A stretch of 54,142 nt of DNA from an uncultured Bdellovibrionales bacterium (GTDB lineage: Bacteria; Bdellovibrionota; Bdellovibrionia; Bdellovibrionales; Bdellovibrionaceae), in the NCBI GenBank assembly GCA_903926205.1, contig CAIYID010000083.1, forward strand, positions 1 to 54,142, in the 5' to 3' direction. The translations under genes and the position numbers were made by a program. Below, in pieces: positions 24,740 through 34,421 of the stretch. Each line of letters starts with the position of its first letter. Within the stretch, counting starts at the first letter, position 1. The notes under the pieces were generated by a model that searched no databases, was not told the DNA's origin, and worked only from the letters and a program-made list of their open reading frames with translations.

Positions 24740-25623
24740 AAATAATTTATGGATTATTGATTCTAGTATTTTTGTCGGCCTGTCAGATTTTGCCGACAAA
24801 GTCCTATGATGCTCAACCGATCCAACAGAAAGATTTAATCTCGAATATTCCCGTGATCACGGAACAGACTGTGTTGATAGATGCTCGTCCGCCTTTTGAA
24901 TTTGCACTTTCGCATCTGAATGGCTCTGTCAATTTACGTTGGGAAGATTTTTCTCAGCGAACGAAGCCTTTTAATGGACTTTTAGAGCTTGATCACTTTG
25001 CTTTAGCACGAAGATTGGCGACTTACGGAATCTCACCGACAACTCCAGTCGTGGTGGTGGGACGTAGTTGGCGTGGTGAGGGTGAAGAGGGACGTCTTGC
25101 CTGGACGCTCAAAGTTCTTGGAGTACAAAACGTCGGCTTTGCAGGGATCGAAAGTTTTTCTCAGGCAAGAACAAAAAATGAAGCGCCTCCTCGAAAAAGT
25201 GAAGCGATTTGGAAACCTCAAACAGATGAAACTCTCACCGTGGAGCGAGATCTTTTTGTAAAAAAAATCATGAAGCCTTCGGTCGGGGACACCGACTCTG
25301 TGAATGTGTCAGTGAAGGTGATTGATGTGAGAAATGAAGCGGAGTATTTGGGCAAAGATTCGAGCTCACCTTTTTCTAAGTCAGCTCCTGATATTGGAGC
25401 TATCAATATTCCCTGGATACAGTTTTTTGATGCAAAAGGGATAGTGAATCAAAAGCTAGCTTTGAAATTACAGCAAATTGGAATATCTAAGAATCAGACA
25501 ATTTTTGTTATCGACAACTTTGGAATCAGATCAGCAGCCGTGACTTTGGCTCTTCGGCAAATGGGCTTCGAAAAAACAGCCAATTTTGCCGGAGGATACA
25601 TGGAGTTGCTAGGACGGAAATAA
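24736..25623 (+). CDS. Lipoprotein with two rhodanese-like domains, both lacking the catalytic Cys
   Basis: The lipoprotein signal is clear (VFLSAC, Cys16). Two rhodanese-like domains follow (~35-150 and ~190-293): the first has L-I-D-A-R-P-P-F-E-F-A and H-L-N-G-S-V-N, the second V-I-D-V-R-N-E-A-E-Y and G-A-I-N-I-P. The active-loop Cys is absent from both: V-V-V-V-G-R-S-W in the first and F-V-I-D-N-F-G-I-R-S in the second. It is thus unlikely to be a sulfurtransferase and may bind a ligand or protein at the membrane. It sits in a coupled operon with lysS and a CoA-transferase. Confidence 0.85.
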   Translation: MKIIYGLLILVFLSACQILPTKSYDAQPIQQKDLISNIPVITEQTVLIDARPPFEFALSHLNGSVNLRWEDFSQRTKPFNGLLELDHFALARRLATYGISPTTPVVVVGRSWRGEGEEGRLAWTLKVLGVQNVGFAGIESFSQARTKNEAPPRKSEAIWKPQTDETLTVERDLFVKKIMKPSVGDTDSVNVSVKVIDVRNEAEYLGKDSSSPFSKSAPDIGAINIPWIQFFDAKGIVNQKLALKLQQIGISKNQTIFVIDNFGIRSAAVTLALRQMGFEKTANFAGGYMELLGRK

Positions 25624-25624
25624 A

Positions 25625-26905
25625 TTGGCCACGCGTACAAATTTAGAAGATGCCATCAGTAAGATCGAATCCAATCAACGAGTTTTTATTCACGGAGGCG
25701 CGGCCACTCCTCATTTTTTGGTAAAAGAATTGGCGGCCCAATCAGCTCGTCTTAGGAATGTCGAAATTATTCACATGCACACGCATGGGGATCCACTCTA
25801 TGCCCATCCCGAAATGAGAGAAAATTTTCGAGTAGTGAATTTGTTTGTCGGTGCCAACATGCGCCCGTATTTAGATTTTGATCGAGTTGACTATCTGCCA
25901 TGTTTTCTATCAGAGATGCACCAGTTATTTAAATCCGGTCGTCGACGCCCAGATGTTGCTCTGGTGCAGGTTTCACCGCCCGATAAACATGGTTTTTGTT
26001 CTTTAGGAACTAGCGTGGATGTTGCAAAAACTGCCGTTGATACGGCTGATATTGTGATTGCCCAAGTGAACCCTCGCATGCCTCGTTTGCATGGTGATGG
26101 AATTTTGCACGAGTCTAATATAACTTATTTTGTTGATGGAGACGCCGAGGTCGAGCAAGTTTTTTCTAAACCTCTCTCTGAATTAGAATTGTCCATTGGA
26201 CGTTATGTCGCGGAACTAGTGGAAGATGGTGCGACTCTGCAAACGGGAATTGGTTCAATTCCGGATGCCGTGCTCGCCTCTTTAAAGAATCATAAAAACT
26301 TGGGAATTCATACCGAGATGTGGTCCGATGGTGCTTTAGATTTGATTTTGAGTGGAGCCGTGACCAATAAGGAAAAAAGATTTCATGCGGGAAAATCCGT
26401 TGCGACCTTTATCATGGGGACGCAAAGAGTTTACGATTTTATTGACGACAATCCTTCAGTGGTTTTATTGGAGGCTTCTTACGTGAATAATCCTACAAAT
26501 ATTGCGCGAAATAAAAAGGTAACCGCTATCAATTCCGCAGTAGAAATTGATTTGACCGGTCAGGTTTGTGCGGACTCAATTGGATCACAAATTATTTCAG
26601 GAGTGGGCGGGCAAATTGACTTTATTCGGGGGGCTTCACTCTCTGAAGGAGGAAAACCGATCATTGCTTTGCCGAGCCGAACCCATCGTGGAATCTCGCG
26701 AGTGGTTCCCCAGTTGAAGACGGGTGCGGGGGTGGTGACCACTCGGGCGCATGTCCACTACGTAGCCACCGAGTATGGAGTGGCAGATCTTTTTGGTAGA
26801 ACTTTGCACGAGCGCGCCAATGCTTTAATCAATATTGCTCATCCAGATGATCGTGAATATTTGGACAAAGAATGGTTTCAAATATTTCGTAAAAAATCGA
26901 CTTAA
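25625..26905 (+). CDS. Acetyl-CoA hydrolase / CoA-transferase family protein
   Basis: The 426-aa protein resembles 4-hydroxybutyrate or acetate CoA-transferases (family I fold in one chain). It shows S-P-P-D-K-H-G-F-C-S-L-G-T-S, Q-T-G-I-G-S-I-P-D-A-V, and H-T-E-M-W-S-D-G, whose Glu is the expected CoA-thioester nucleophile; G-V-G-G-Q-I-D-F follows. The acyl substrate is not readable. It starts with TTG, one base after the rhodanese gene's stop, preceded by an AGGA-like site about ten bases away. Last gene of the fba-lysS operon. Confidence 0.88.
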   Translation: MATRTNLEDAISKIESNQRVFIHGGAATPHFLVKELAAQSARLRNVEIIHMHTHGDPLYAHPEMRENFRVVNLFVGANMRPYLDFDRVDYLPCFLSEMHQLFKSGRRRPDVALVQVSPPDKHGFCSLGTSVDVAKTAVDTADIVIAQVNPRMPRLHGDGILHESNITYFVDGDAEVEQVFSKPLSELELSIGRYVAELVEDGATLQTGIGSIPDAVLASLKNHKNLGIHTEMWSDGALDLILSGAVTNKEKRFHAGKSVATFIMGTQRVYDFIDDNPSVVLLEASYVNNPTNIARNKKVTAINSAVEIDLTGQVCADSIGSQIISGVGGQIDFIRGASLSEGGKPIIALPSRTHRGISRVVPQLKTGAGVVTTRAHVHYVATEYGVADLFGRTLHERANALINIAHPDDREYLDKEWFQIFRKKST

Positions 26906-26936
26906 CCAACTTACATCGTAGGAACAATTTAAAAGA

Positions 26937-27356
26937 TCACGGATGATTAGCGGGTTTTCGGTTATTCATCTCTAATTTTTTTTCTGGAGTTGTCTGTGTT
27001 TTTGTCGATTGAAATTCGGCTTGAGGATTGGTCGTGAATTTGGCGTTTTGCTTGAGGCAATTAAAACGTTGGTCATCGCTCAAATCATTCGTTGTGCAGC
27101 GATCAATTTTCTTTGGGTCGAAGCTAGCCACTTCAGAAAGCTCCATACAACTCCAAAAAGCCTCATCATTAAACTGTTTCTGACAAACTCCTGAGAGATA
27201 AGAATCCAATTTCAGTTTTTGAATTTTATTTTGGCATTTTTTTTGATCGTCGGAATTAACGAAACGATCACAAACTGTTTTTGGATTGATGCTTTCAATG
27301 GCTAAGACCATGAGTGGAACCAAAGAAATAGCGATGATGCTTTTTAAGCCTTTCAT
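26937..27356 (-). CDS. Small exported Cys-containing protein
   Basis: The 139-aa protein has a signal peptide (1-19, V-L-A) and six evenly spaced Cys (V-C-D-R, K-C-Q-N, V-C-Q-K, S-C-M-E, R-C-T-T, N-C-L-K), suggesting three disulfides. A low-complexity Thr/Gln/Lys tail follows. No family was recognised. It starts two bases after the stop of the HD-GYP gene, so both are probably on one transcript. Confidence 0.7.
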   Translation of the reverse strand: MKGLKSIIAISLVPLMVLAIESINPKTVCDRFVNSDDQKKCQNKIQKLKLDSYLSGVCQKQFNDEAFWSCMELSEVASFDPKKIDRCTTNDLSDDQRFNCLKQNAKFTTNPQAEFQSTKTQTTPEKKLEMNNRKPANHP

Positions 27357-27358
27357 AA

Positions 27359-28348
27359 TTATGCCGCCTTCAATTTAAATAAGACTGAGTACATTGCTTT
27401 CAACATTTCTGGGTCGTAGCGACCAGCTAACTTTTCTTTCATCATAGTGACTGCGTCGACCGGATTGAGCGGTACATTGTAAGACCGCTGAGTGGTCATC
27501 GCATCATAAGTGTCAGTGATAGCTACAATTCGTCCAAAAGGGTGAATCTCGGCGGCACTGAGTTGTTGGGGGTAGCCGTTTCCGGCAAAAGATTCGTGAT
27601 GTTCAAAACAGGCTGCTTTGACCGCGTCAGAAACATTCTGATCATTCAAAATAATGAGTCCGCATTGAGGATGCCTTTGCATTTGTGCCCACTCTTCATC
27701 AGTCAGAGGACCTTTTTTAGTTAAAATATCCAGGCTGACTTGGCGTTTTCCAATGTCATGAAAGAGGGCTCCTAAGCCCATTTCCTCGAGCTCTTTTTTA
27801 TTGAAACCAAGTGTATCCGCTAAGCCCAATGAGTAAATCGCAACATCCAGAGAATGATTGTAAGTATAAAAATCATGCCCTGAAAGTGAAATCAAATGAG
27901 CCATGGCTGTAGGCTCAGAGTCCATGAGCTCCACAAACTCTTTCACCAAGGGACGCGAATTTTCCAGAGCAACGCTGACATCTGGATTTTCAAAAAGTTC
28001 TTCCATGATTGTTAAGGAAGATTCGCGCAAAATTTGGGCTTTTTGAAAAGCAGTGAATTGGTCGGAATTTAATTGTTCGTGAAGGTAATCACGGTAGGAC
28101 TTTCGATCAGATTGGCGAACATAAAAATGACTTCCAGAATCTTTGAGAGACAAATGAGAAACTTTTTCTTTCGTTAAATAGTCACCGTTTCGCAGGTACA
28201 TGATGTTTTGCTGCCCAACTCTGACATAAAGATCGAAAGTCACAGGCTTACCTGGGATCAACGTGTTGATACGAACTTTAAAAAAAATGCTGGAATCCAT
28301 GTTCCTCATTGTGCCATTTTTAAACCCCTTTTTGCCAACAGATTGCAT
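27359..28348 (-). CDS. HD-GYP domain protein (c-di-GMP phosphodiesterase)
   Basis: The 329-aa protein has an N-terminal PilZ-like or DUF3391-like region (~20-110), then an HD-GYP domain. This has G-H-D-F-Y-T-Y-N-H-S early, the metal motif F-H-D-I-G-K, E-H-H-E, and the GYP signature G-N-G-Y-P. HD-GYP enzymes hydrolyse cyclic di-GMP to GMP. The ATG at 28348 lacks a strong ribosome site; in-frame ATGs at 28309 or 28300 (behind GAGGA) are alternatives. It heads a two-gene unit and is divergent from recG. Confidence 0.9.
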   Translation of the reverse strand: MQSVGKKGFKNGTMRNMDSSIFFKVRINTLIPGKPVTFDLYVRVGQQNIMYLRNGDYLTKEKVSHLSLKDSGSHFYVRQSDRKSYRDYLHEQLNSDQFTAFQKAQILRESSLTIMEELFENPDVSVALENSRPLVKEFVELMDSEPTAMAHLISLSGHDFYTYNHSLDVAIYSLGLADTLGFNKKELEEMGLGALFHDIGKRQVSLDILTKKGPLTDEEWAQMQRHPQCGLIILNDQNVSDAVKAACFEHHESFAGNGYPQQLSAAEIHPFGRIVAITDTYDAMTTQRSYNVPLNPVDAVTMMKEKLAGRYDPEMLKAMYSVLFKLKAA

Positions 28349-28430
28349 AACAAAATTTAATGAGTTTCATTGAGCTAGATGAAAGGCTGGTCGTTGACTC
28401 GAGCAGAGCAAGATTCTAGTCTAGAAAAAT

Positions 28431-30533
28431 ATGACAAAACCACCACTAAAATTTGAGACCGATGTTCAATACCTCAAAGGAGTGGGTCCTCGGTTGGGAG
28501 CCATTCTTGCTAAACGAGACATTCGAACGGTGGAGGACTTGCTCAACTACTATCCGCGAGCTTATGAAGATCGGCGCGCGGCTCGAAATATCGGAACTCT
28601 TCAGGCTAATGATATCGTGAGTGTGAAAGTTAATATCGTTAAAGTGGCAAGTATTCCCATGGGTCGATCAAAGCGAAGAATTTATGATATTTTAGTGCGC
28701 GATCAATCAGGCCAAATTCACTGCAAATTTTTTCGAGTGCCCTATAAAGGGTACTTTGAAAGATTTACGGCCCACCAAGAGGTGCGTCTAGTGGGAAAAG
28801 TGGTGGACTATCGTGGCCGACTTGAATTTCATCATCCCGATTTGCGTGATATTGAGCCCGAGGAAGAACTCAAAGATGATTTAATTCCCATTTATCCAGA
28901 AATTGAATCTTTAAGTTCCGTCAAAATTGCCCGCCTGATTCATCAAGTGCTTGAGCAGTTGCCGGCAGAAGCCTGGGGAATAGAAAAATTTTCAGTTTCA
29001 CTCCTGACTTCGAGAGCTTTAGTGTCACGGCAGCAAGCTCTTTTGAAATTGCATCATCCTCCAGTGAGTGAAGCGGCTAGCTATCATACAGAAAAATCAA
29101 CCTCCCACCGACGAATTATCTTTGAAGAGTTTTTTTGGTTGGAGTTGTATCTTGCGGCGAGAAAATCAGGATTAAAAAAAGAAAAAGGTTTGCCGATAGA
29201 AAATTCTGGAAAAAAAACTCAGCAGCTTTTAGAGAGTTTACCTTTTCAAATCACCGGAGCGCAAAAGAGAGCCTTGGCAGAAATCAAAAGCGATTTGGCC
29301 AAGCCCCATCCGATGCATCGCTTAGTGCAGGGAGATGTGGGGAGCGGTAAAACTTTGGTGGCTTTAGCCTCTGCCGTGACGGTGTCAGAGAGTGGTTGTC
29401 AAACTTGCTTAATGGTACCAACAGAAATTTTGGCCGAGCAACATTTCAAAAATGCGCAGCGAATGTTTTCTCCTTTGGGGCTTAAGGTCGCCATTCTGAC
29501 AGGAAAAAGCAAAACGAGTGAAAGAAACGAACTCCTTGCGGCTTTAGGCGAAGGAAGAATTGATTTATTGATTGGCACCCACGCAGTGATTGAAGAAGAG
29601 GTGCAGTTTAAAAAATTGGCCCTGGTGATCATTGACGAGCAACATCGCTTCGGGGTTCGTCAGCGGGGAATTCTTAAAGACAAAGGTCTTTCTCCTCATT
29701 TTTTGGTGATGACGGCGACTCCGATTCCAAGAACCTTAGCTATGACAGTTTACGGAGATTTGGATGTCTCCGTGATCGACGAAATGCCACCGGGGCGTAG
29801 TCCTATTCAAACTCGAGTGATTTATGAGAGTAAAAGACCTGAAGCGCTGAAATTTTTGGCGGATCAAGTGGCGAAGGGGCGACAGGCTTACTTTGTTTAT
29901 CCACTTGTTGAAGAGAGTGAAAAGATTGATCTGAAAAATGCGATCGACGAATATGAAAAATTAAAATCCGAATTTCCTCACATTAGTTTGGGACTTTTGC
30001 ATGGGCGGATGAAATCGGCGGAAAAAGATTCAGTGATGGACGATTTTCGCTCTGGGAAAATTCAAGTTTTAGTTTCCACGACAGTGATTGAAGTGGGAGT
30101 GGATGTTCCCAATGCCAACTTAATGGTGGTGGAGCACGCAGAACGTTTTGGGCTCTCGCAATTGCATCAATTGCGCGGTCGAGTGGGCCGGGGAGTGCAG
30201 AAAAGTTTTTGTGTGCTGATTCTTGGTCGGGCAGTCAGTGAAGAAGCACGAGCTCGTACGGCGTTCATGGAGCAAACTTCAGATGGATTCAAAATCGCTG
30301 AATTTGATCTAGAATTACGGGGACCGGGGGAGTTTCTAGGAACTCGGCAGTCAGGGTTGCCTGGCTTTCGAATGGCCAACCTGGTGCGTGACGTTCAAAT
30401 TCTTCAAGAGGCTCGTCAGGCTGCCTTTGAAATTTTGCAAACAGATCCTCAGCTCACAAAAGCGGAAAACAAAGCTTTGCGCGAGGAACTTCTGGAAAGT
30501 CATGGTTCAGCTGCCTTGGCGGGGATTGCATAA
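28431..30533 (+). CDS. recG: ATP-dependent DNA helicase RecG
   Basis: The 700-aa protein has the RecG layout: wedge/OB domain (~60-145), helicase core with Walker A G301-D-V-G-S-G-K-T, Walker B-like I-I-D-E-Q-H-R-F-G-V, T-A-T-P-I-P-R-T-L motif III, and G-R-V-G-R-G motif VI. The D-L-E-L-R-G-P-G-E-F-L-G-T-R-Q-S-G block is diagnostic. It remodels stalled replication forks and Holliday junctions. Length and order are standard. Confidence 0.97.
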   Translation: MTKPPLKFETDVQYLKGVGPRLGAILAKRDIRTVEDLLNYYPRAYEDRRAARNIGTLQANDIVSVKVNIVKVASIPMGRSKRRIYDILVRDQSGQIHCKFFRVPYKGYFERFTAHQEVRLVGKVVDYRGRLEFHHPDLRDIEPEEELKDDLIPIYPEIESLSSVKIARLIHQVLEQLPAEAWGIEKFSVSLLTSRALVSRQQALLKLHHPPVSEAASYHTEKSTSHRRIIFEEFFWLELYLAARKSGLKKEKGLPIENSGKKTQQLLESLPFQITGAQKRALAEIKSDLAKPHPMHRLVQGDVGSGKTLVALASAVTVSESGCQTCLMVPTEILAEQHFKNAQRMFSPLGLKVAILTGKSKTSERNELLAALGEGRIDLLIGTHAVIEEEVQFKKLALVIIDEQHRFGVRQRGILKDKGLSPHFLVMTATPIPRTLAMTVYGDLDVSVIDEMPPGRSPIQTRVIYESKRPEALKFLADQVAKGRQAYFVYPLVEESEKIDLKNAIDEYEKLKSEFPHISLGLLHGRMKSAEKDSVMDDFRSGKIQVLVSTTVIEVGVDVPNANLMVVEHAERFGLSQLHQLRGRVGRGVQKSFCVLILGRAVSEEARARTAFMEQTSDGFKIAEFDLELRGPGEFLGTRQSGLPGFRMANLVRDVQILQEARQAAFEILQTDPQLTKAENKALREELLESHGSAALAGIA

Positions 30534-30780
30534 ATAGGCCTCAGGAATAAATTTAGGGCCATTTTGATTTTTATTGATAACTCTAACTTGTTGAAATTAC
30601 TTATTAAAACAAAAAAAGCCTTTTTTTCTTACACTCTCTCTGCTTTTGGCATGGAGGAAAATTTTTCAATGTTGAAGTTTATTATCGGACCATTCTCAGC
30701 GAGTTGATTGATAAACAGTGTCAAATTTGATAGAAAGTCCTACGTTATAGGTCCATGTAATTAAAGAAGATAGAGGTCGT

Positions 30781-31326
30781 ATGAAGGGGAAACCTGGATC
30801 CAAGATTGTGGCACGGCCCTCAGTAGACTTGAGCAAAGTGACGTTCAGTGTGGGTGACCATGCGGTTTATCCTGGTCATGGCGTTGGTCAAATCGTTGGA
30901 ATTGAAACTAAAGAAATGATGGGATCGAAGTTTGAGTTTTATATCTGTCAGATCATGGAGACAGGTATGAAAGTGATGATTCCTAAAAACAATGTGGCTT
31001 CTGTTGGGCTCCGTCCAATCATCTCTAAAGAAGAGGCCTCTAAAGTTATTGATATTCTTAAAGTGACCGAGGTTAAAATTGATAATCAAACATGGAATCG
31101 CCGGTATCGCGAGTACATGGAAAAAATTAAAACCGGGTCTGTCTATGAAATCGCGGAAGTTTTGCGAGATCTTTTCATTCTGAAAGTTGATAAAGAACTT
31201 TCTTTCGGAGAAAAAAAGATGCTCGACACGGCTCGGACTCTTTTAATGAAAGAGTTGGCGCTGGCTGTTAATAAAGAAGAGCTTCACAGCCAAGATGAAG
31301 TACGAGCGATTTTCGGTCTTCAATAA
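30781..31326 (+). CDS. CarD/CdnL-family RNA polymerase-binding regulator
   Basis: The 181-aa protein has the CarD N-terminal RNA-polymerase interaction domain (F-S-V-G-D-H-A-V-Y-P-G-H-G-V-G-Q-I) and a C-terminal helical DNA-binding part with W-N-R-R-Y-R-E-Y. The Trp is the residue that wedges into the -10 edge of the open complex. CdnL proteins stabilise promoter opening at rRNA and other housekeeping promoters. A 247-bp AT-rich region precedes it. It stands alone between recG and gltX. Confidence 0.93.
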   Translation: MKGKPGSKIVARPSVDLSKVTFSVGDHAVYPGHGVGQIVGIETKEMMGSKFEFYICQIMETGMKVMIPKNNVASVGLRPIISKEEASKVIDILKVTEVKIDNQTWNRRYREYMEKIKTGSVYEIAEVLRDLFILKVDKELSFGEKKMLDTARTLLMKELALAVNKEELHSQDEVRAIFGLQ

Positions 31327-31395
31327 TTAGTTTTGACACCAAGGGACTGTAACAACTTTTGGAACAGCTTTTGGCCTTGTTTGGCGAAACGTCAT

Positions 31396-31424
31396 TTGAT
31401 TGCTTACAACAATTTAGGTAAAGT
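31396..31424 (+). promoter_or_regulatory. Probable sigma-70-type promoter of gltX
   Basis: TTGATT (31396-31401) and TAAAGT (31419-31424) are separated by 17 bp, each matching four of six consensus positions. They lie 40 bp upstream of the gltX start codon, in the only gap between carD and gltX-cysS-uvrBC. Confidence 0.4.
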
Positions 31425-31463
31425 TGACTCTTTAATCGAATTCATCCGATGAAGGAGTCATCC

Positions 31464-32948
31464 ATGTCAGTCGCCTCTTCCAAAAAAGTACGGGTTCGTT
31501 TTGCGCCAAGTCCCACCGGTTATTTACATGTTGGAGGAGCCCGCTCGGCTTTGTACAATTATCTTTTTGCTAAACAAAACAAAGGTCAGTTCATTTTACG
31601 AATTGAAGACACGGATGAGGCTCGCTCAACGGATGATTCTTTGCGAATGGTGATGGAAGATCTGCAATGGTTGGGTTTACAATGGGATGAAGGCCCAAAT
31701 CCAAAAACTTTGGAAGATCTTGGAAATTTTGGACCCTATCGACAAAGTCGAAGACTCGATCTTTACAAAAAATATGCTGATGAACTCATTGCCACAGGCA
31801 AAGCTTACTACTGCTTTATGACCGACGCGGAGATGGACGTTCAACGCGAAGCTCTGTTGAAAGAAGGAAAATCTCCTCATGTGGAAAGTCCTTACGCAGA
31901 ATGGACGGTAGAAAAGGCGCGTGCAAAAATGTCTGAAGGCGCGACAGCAGTTGTGCGTTTTAAAACTCGGCACTTGCGAAAAGATTATGTCTTTACTGAT
32001 TTGGTTCGTGGGGAAGTAAAGTTTCCTTCTGATATGGTGAGTGATTTTGTTCTGCTTCGCAGTGGGGGGATGCCCGTTTATAATTTTTGTAATGTGATCG
32101 ATGATCACTTGATGCAAATTAGTCATGTTTTGCGCGCAGAAGAGCATTTACCGAACACGCTTCGCCAAATGATGCTTTATGAGGCCTTCGGCTGGGAGCT
32201 TCCTTTGTTCGGTCATATGTCTTTGATTTTGGATGAAGATCGAAAAAAACTTTCGAAGCGTAAAGGGGCGACAAGCTGCCATGAGTTTAAAATGGAAGGT
32301 TATTTGCCGGCAGCTCTCAATAATTTTATGGCGCTTTTGGGTTGGTCCCATCCTGAAGAAAAAGAAATTATTCCGATGGAAGAACTCATTGAAAAATTTT
32401 CGGTTCATCGTTTACATCCCTCGGGGGCTGTTTTTGATGCCGTGAAATTAAAATGGATGAATTCTGTGTATCTGCGAGCATTGAGTGACGAGCAAATTTG
32501 GCAGGAACTAAAACCCTTTTTAGACCGAGCTCATTTGGATTTACCAGCAGATTCAGCATGGCAGAAAAAAAGTGTTTCAGTGTTTCGATCTGCAATGGAA
32601 ACTTTGGCTGAGAGTGTGGAATTATATCGCCCACTTTGTGATAAGAGTTTTGTGATTCAGCCTGAAGGTGAAGACACTCTGAAATGGGAGCAAGCAAAAC
32701 CTGTCTTGCAAGCCTGGAAAGATTTAGTGGAGCAAGAGCCGAATGAATTCATGACCGAAGAACGGTTTTTGCAAATTCAGGATTTGGTGAAAGAAAAAAG
32801 TGGCTGCAAAGGAAAATTTTTATTTATGCCGATGCGAGTGGCGGTGATTGGAAAGCCCCATGGAACTGAGCTTAAAATCCTTGTGCCACTTTTGAAAAAA
32901 ACTTCATTGATCGAACGAGCAAAAATTTGTCTTCAAAAGATATCATAG
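31464..32948 (+). CDS. gltX: Glutamyl-tRNA synthetase
   Basis: This class I synthetase has the HIGH variant in S-P-T-G-Y-L-H-V-G-G-A-R and the KMSKS variant K-K-L-S-K-R-K-G. An anticodon-binding helical domain fills ~320-494. ATG 31464 is chosen because AGGAG (31453-31457) is six bases upstream; the earlier ATG at 31449 includes that site in the coding part. It charges tRNA-Glu. If no GlnRS exists in the genome it could also feed the amidotransferase route for tRNA-Gln; nothing here tests that. Confidence 0.96.
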   Translation: MSVASSKKVRVRFAPSPTGYLHVGGARSALYNYLFAKQNKGQFILRIEDTDEARSTDDSLRMVMEDLQWLGLQWDEGPNPKTLEDLGNFGPYRQSRRLDLYKKYADELIATGKAYYCFMTDAEMDVQREALLKEGKSPHVESPYAEWTVEKARAKMSEGATAVVRFKTRHLRKDYVFTDLVRGEVKFPSDMVSDFVLLRSGGMPVYNFCNVIDDHLMQISHVLRAEEHLPNTLRQMMLYEAFGWELPLFGHMSLILDEDRKKLSKRKGATSCHEFKMEGYLPAALNNFMALLGWSHPEEKEIIPMEELIEKFSVHRLHPSGAVFDAVKLKWMNSVYLRALSDEQIWQELKPFLDRAHLDLPADSAWQKKSVSVFRSAMETLAESVELYRPLCDKSFVIQPEGEDTLKWEQAKPVLQAWKDLVEQEPNEFMTEERFLQIQDLVKEKSGCKGKFLFMPMRVAVIGKPHGTELKILVPLLKKTSLIERAKICLQKIS

Positions 32949-32963
32949 GAAATAGGATGTTCT

Positions 32964-34421
32964 ATGTTGTTAATTTATAATACGCTGACAAGAACCAAAG
33001 AAGAATTTAAGCCGCTGAACCCTCCCGCGGTAAAAATGTATTGCTGTGGTCCAACCGTTTATGATCTTTTGCATGTCGGAAATTTTCGCGGTGTTATTTT
33101 TTATAACTTGGTTCGCAATTGGCTTGAACAAGCAGGTTATCAAGTCACGATGGTTTATAACTACACGGATGTGGATGATAAAATCATTCAACGTGCGTTG
33201 AAAGACGGAGTGTCTGCGGCTGTGGTGGCCGAAAAATACATTTATGAATTTGAGACTGATTTTCAGCGTTTGAAATTACGTCCTCACAGTTTGAACCCTC
33301 GTGTGAGTCAAACCATGCCAGAAATTCAAGCCATGATTTCTGATTTGATCGCGAAAGGGAAAGCTTACGTTTCTGGTTCGGATGTATGGTATTCGATAAA
33401 AGCTTTTCCAGAGTATGGCAAATTGAGCAATCGCCAAGTGGAAGATCTTCGAGTTGGAGTGAGAATCGAGAACGACGAAAAGAAACAAGATCCACTTGAT
33501 TTTGCTCTTTGGAAACAAGCTAAAGCTGGCGAGCCAAGCTGGCCTTCGCCTTGGGGTGAAGGACGCCCTGGATGGCACATTGAATGCTCAGCCATGGCGA
33601 AACGCCATTTAGGGGAGCAAATAGATATTCATGGAGGCGGACTTGATTTGATGTTCCCTCATCATGAAAATGAGATTGCGCAGAGCGAGGGCTGCTCAGA
33701 TAAAGCTTTTGCGAAATATTGGGTTCATAATAATATGATAAACTTTGGTGGCGCAAAAATGTCCAAGTCCGTAGGCAATATCATGACCGCTCGAAGTTTT
33801 ATGGACACCTATCACCCTGAGATTTTGAAGTATGTAAATTTGTCTTCTCACTATCGAAGTGTTTTTGATCTTTCTGAAAGCTCTCTCGAACACTCGATCA
33901 AGGGGCTTGCACGGATTTATTCTGCTCTGGCAGTGGCTAATTCCTTTTTGTTGGCAGAAGGGAATTCGGCTCTTTCCAATGATCCAGCTTTCGCTCAGGT
34001 GACTCAAGAAGCTTGGAAGCAAATTCAGCTTTCACTGGATGATGATTTTGGAACGCCTGAAGTGATGGCACGAATTTTCGAGGTGGTCCGGCAGTTTAAT
34101 TCTCAGGTGAAATTCGGCATGAAATCTAACCCTGTCGTTCTTGCTAAGGCTAAAACTTTCAAAGAATTTGTTTTAAAAGTCGGAAATTTGATGTCCTTAT
34201 TTCAAGAGCCAGCACGAGAATTTTTACAAGCCTTGGATAATATGCTGCTGAAATCTTTGGGCATAGAGCGTCAGCTTGTGGATCAATTGGTGCAAGAACG
34301 AGTCAACGCCCGCACAGCGAAAGATTTTAAGCGTTCAGATGAACTTCGTGATCAATTAGTAAAAATGGGAATCGCGGTGATGGACTCACCAGAGGGAACA
34401 TTTTGGGAAGTAGCAAAATAA
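32964..34421 (+). CDS. cysS: Cysteinyl-tRNA synthetase
   Basis: 485 aa. The class I core has the zinc-binding Cys of [10 protein letters not shown], the HIGH variant [15 protein letters not shown] and K-M-S-K-S-V-G-N. The C-terminal domain carries the usual N-A-R-x-x-K-D-F-x-x-S-D-x-x-R-D helix. It follows gltX by 15 bases, and its 3' end overlaps uvrB by 19 bases, so gltX-cysS-uvrB-uvrC reads as one operon. Confidence 0.97.
   Translation: MLLIYNTLTRTKEEFKPLNPPAVKMYCCGPTVYDLLHVGNFRGVIFYNLVRNWLEQAGYQVTMVYNYTDVDDKIIQRALKDGVSAAVVAEKYIYEFETDFQRLKLRPHSLNPRVSQTMPEIQAMISDLIAKGKAYVSGSDVWYSIKAFPEYGKLSNRQVEDLRVGVRIENDEKKQDPLDFALWKQAKAGEPSWPSPWGEGRPGWHIECSAMAKRHLGEQIDIHGGGLDLMFPHHENEIAQSEGCSDKAFAKYWVHNNMINFGGAKMSKSVGNIMTARSFMDTYHPEILKYVNLSSHYRSVFDLSESSLEHSIKGLARIYSALAVANSFLLAEGNSALSNDPAFAQVTQEAWKQIQLSLDDDFGTPEVMARIFEVVRQFNSQVKFGMKSNPVVLAKAKTFKEFVLKVGNLMSLFQEPAREFLQALDNMLLKSLGIERQLVDQLVQERVNARTAKDFKRSDELRDQLVKMGIAVMDSPEGTFWEVAK

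Noticed and set aside
30648..30707. Short leader peptide before carD
   Set aside because: A frame of fewer than 20 codons with a GGAGG nearby; too short and without codon or conservation evidence.
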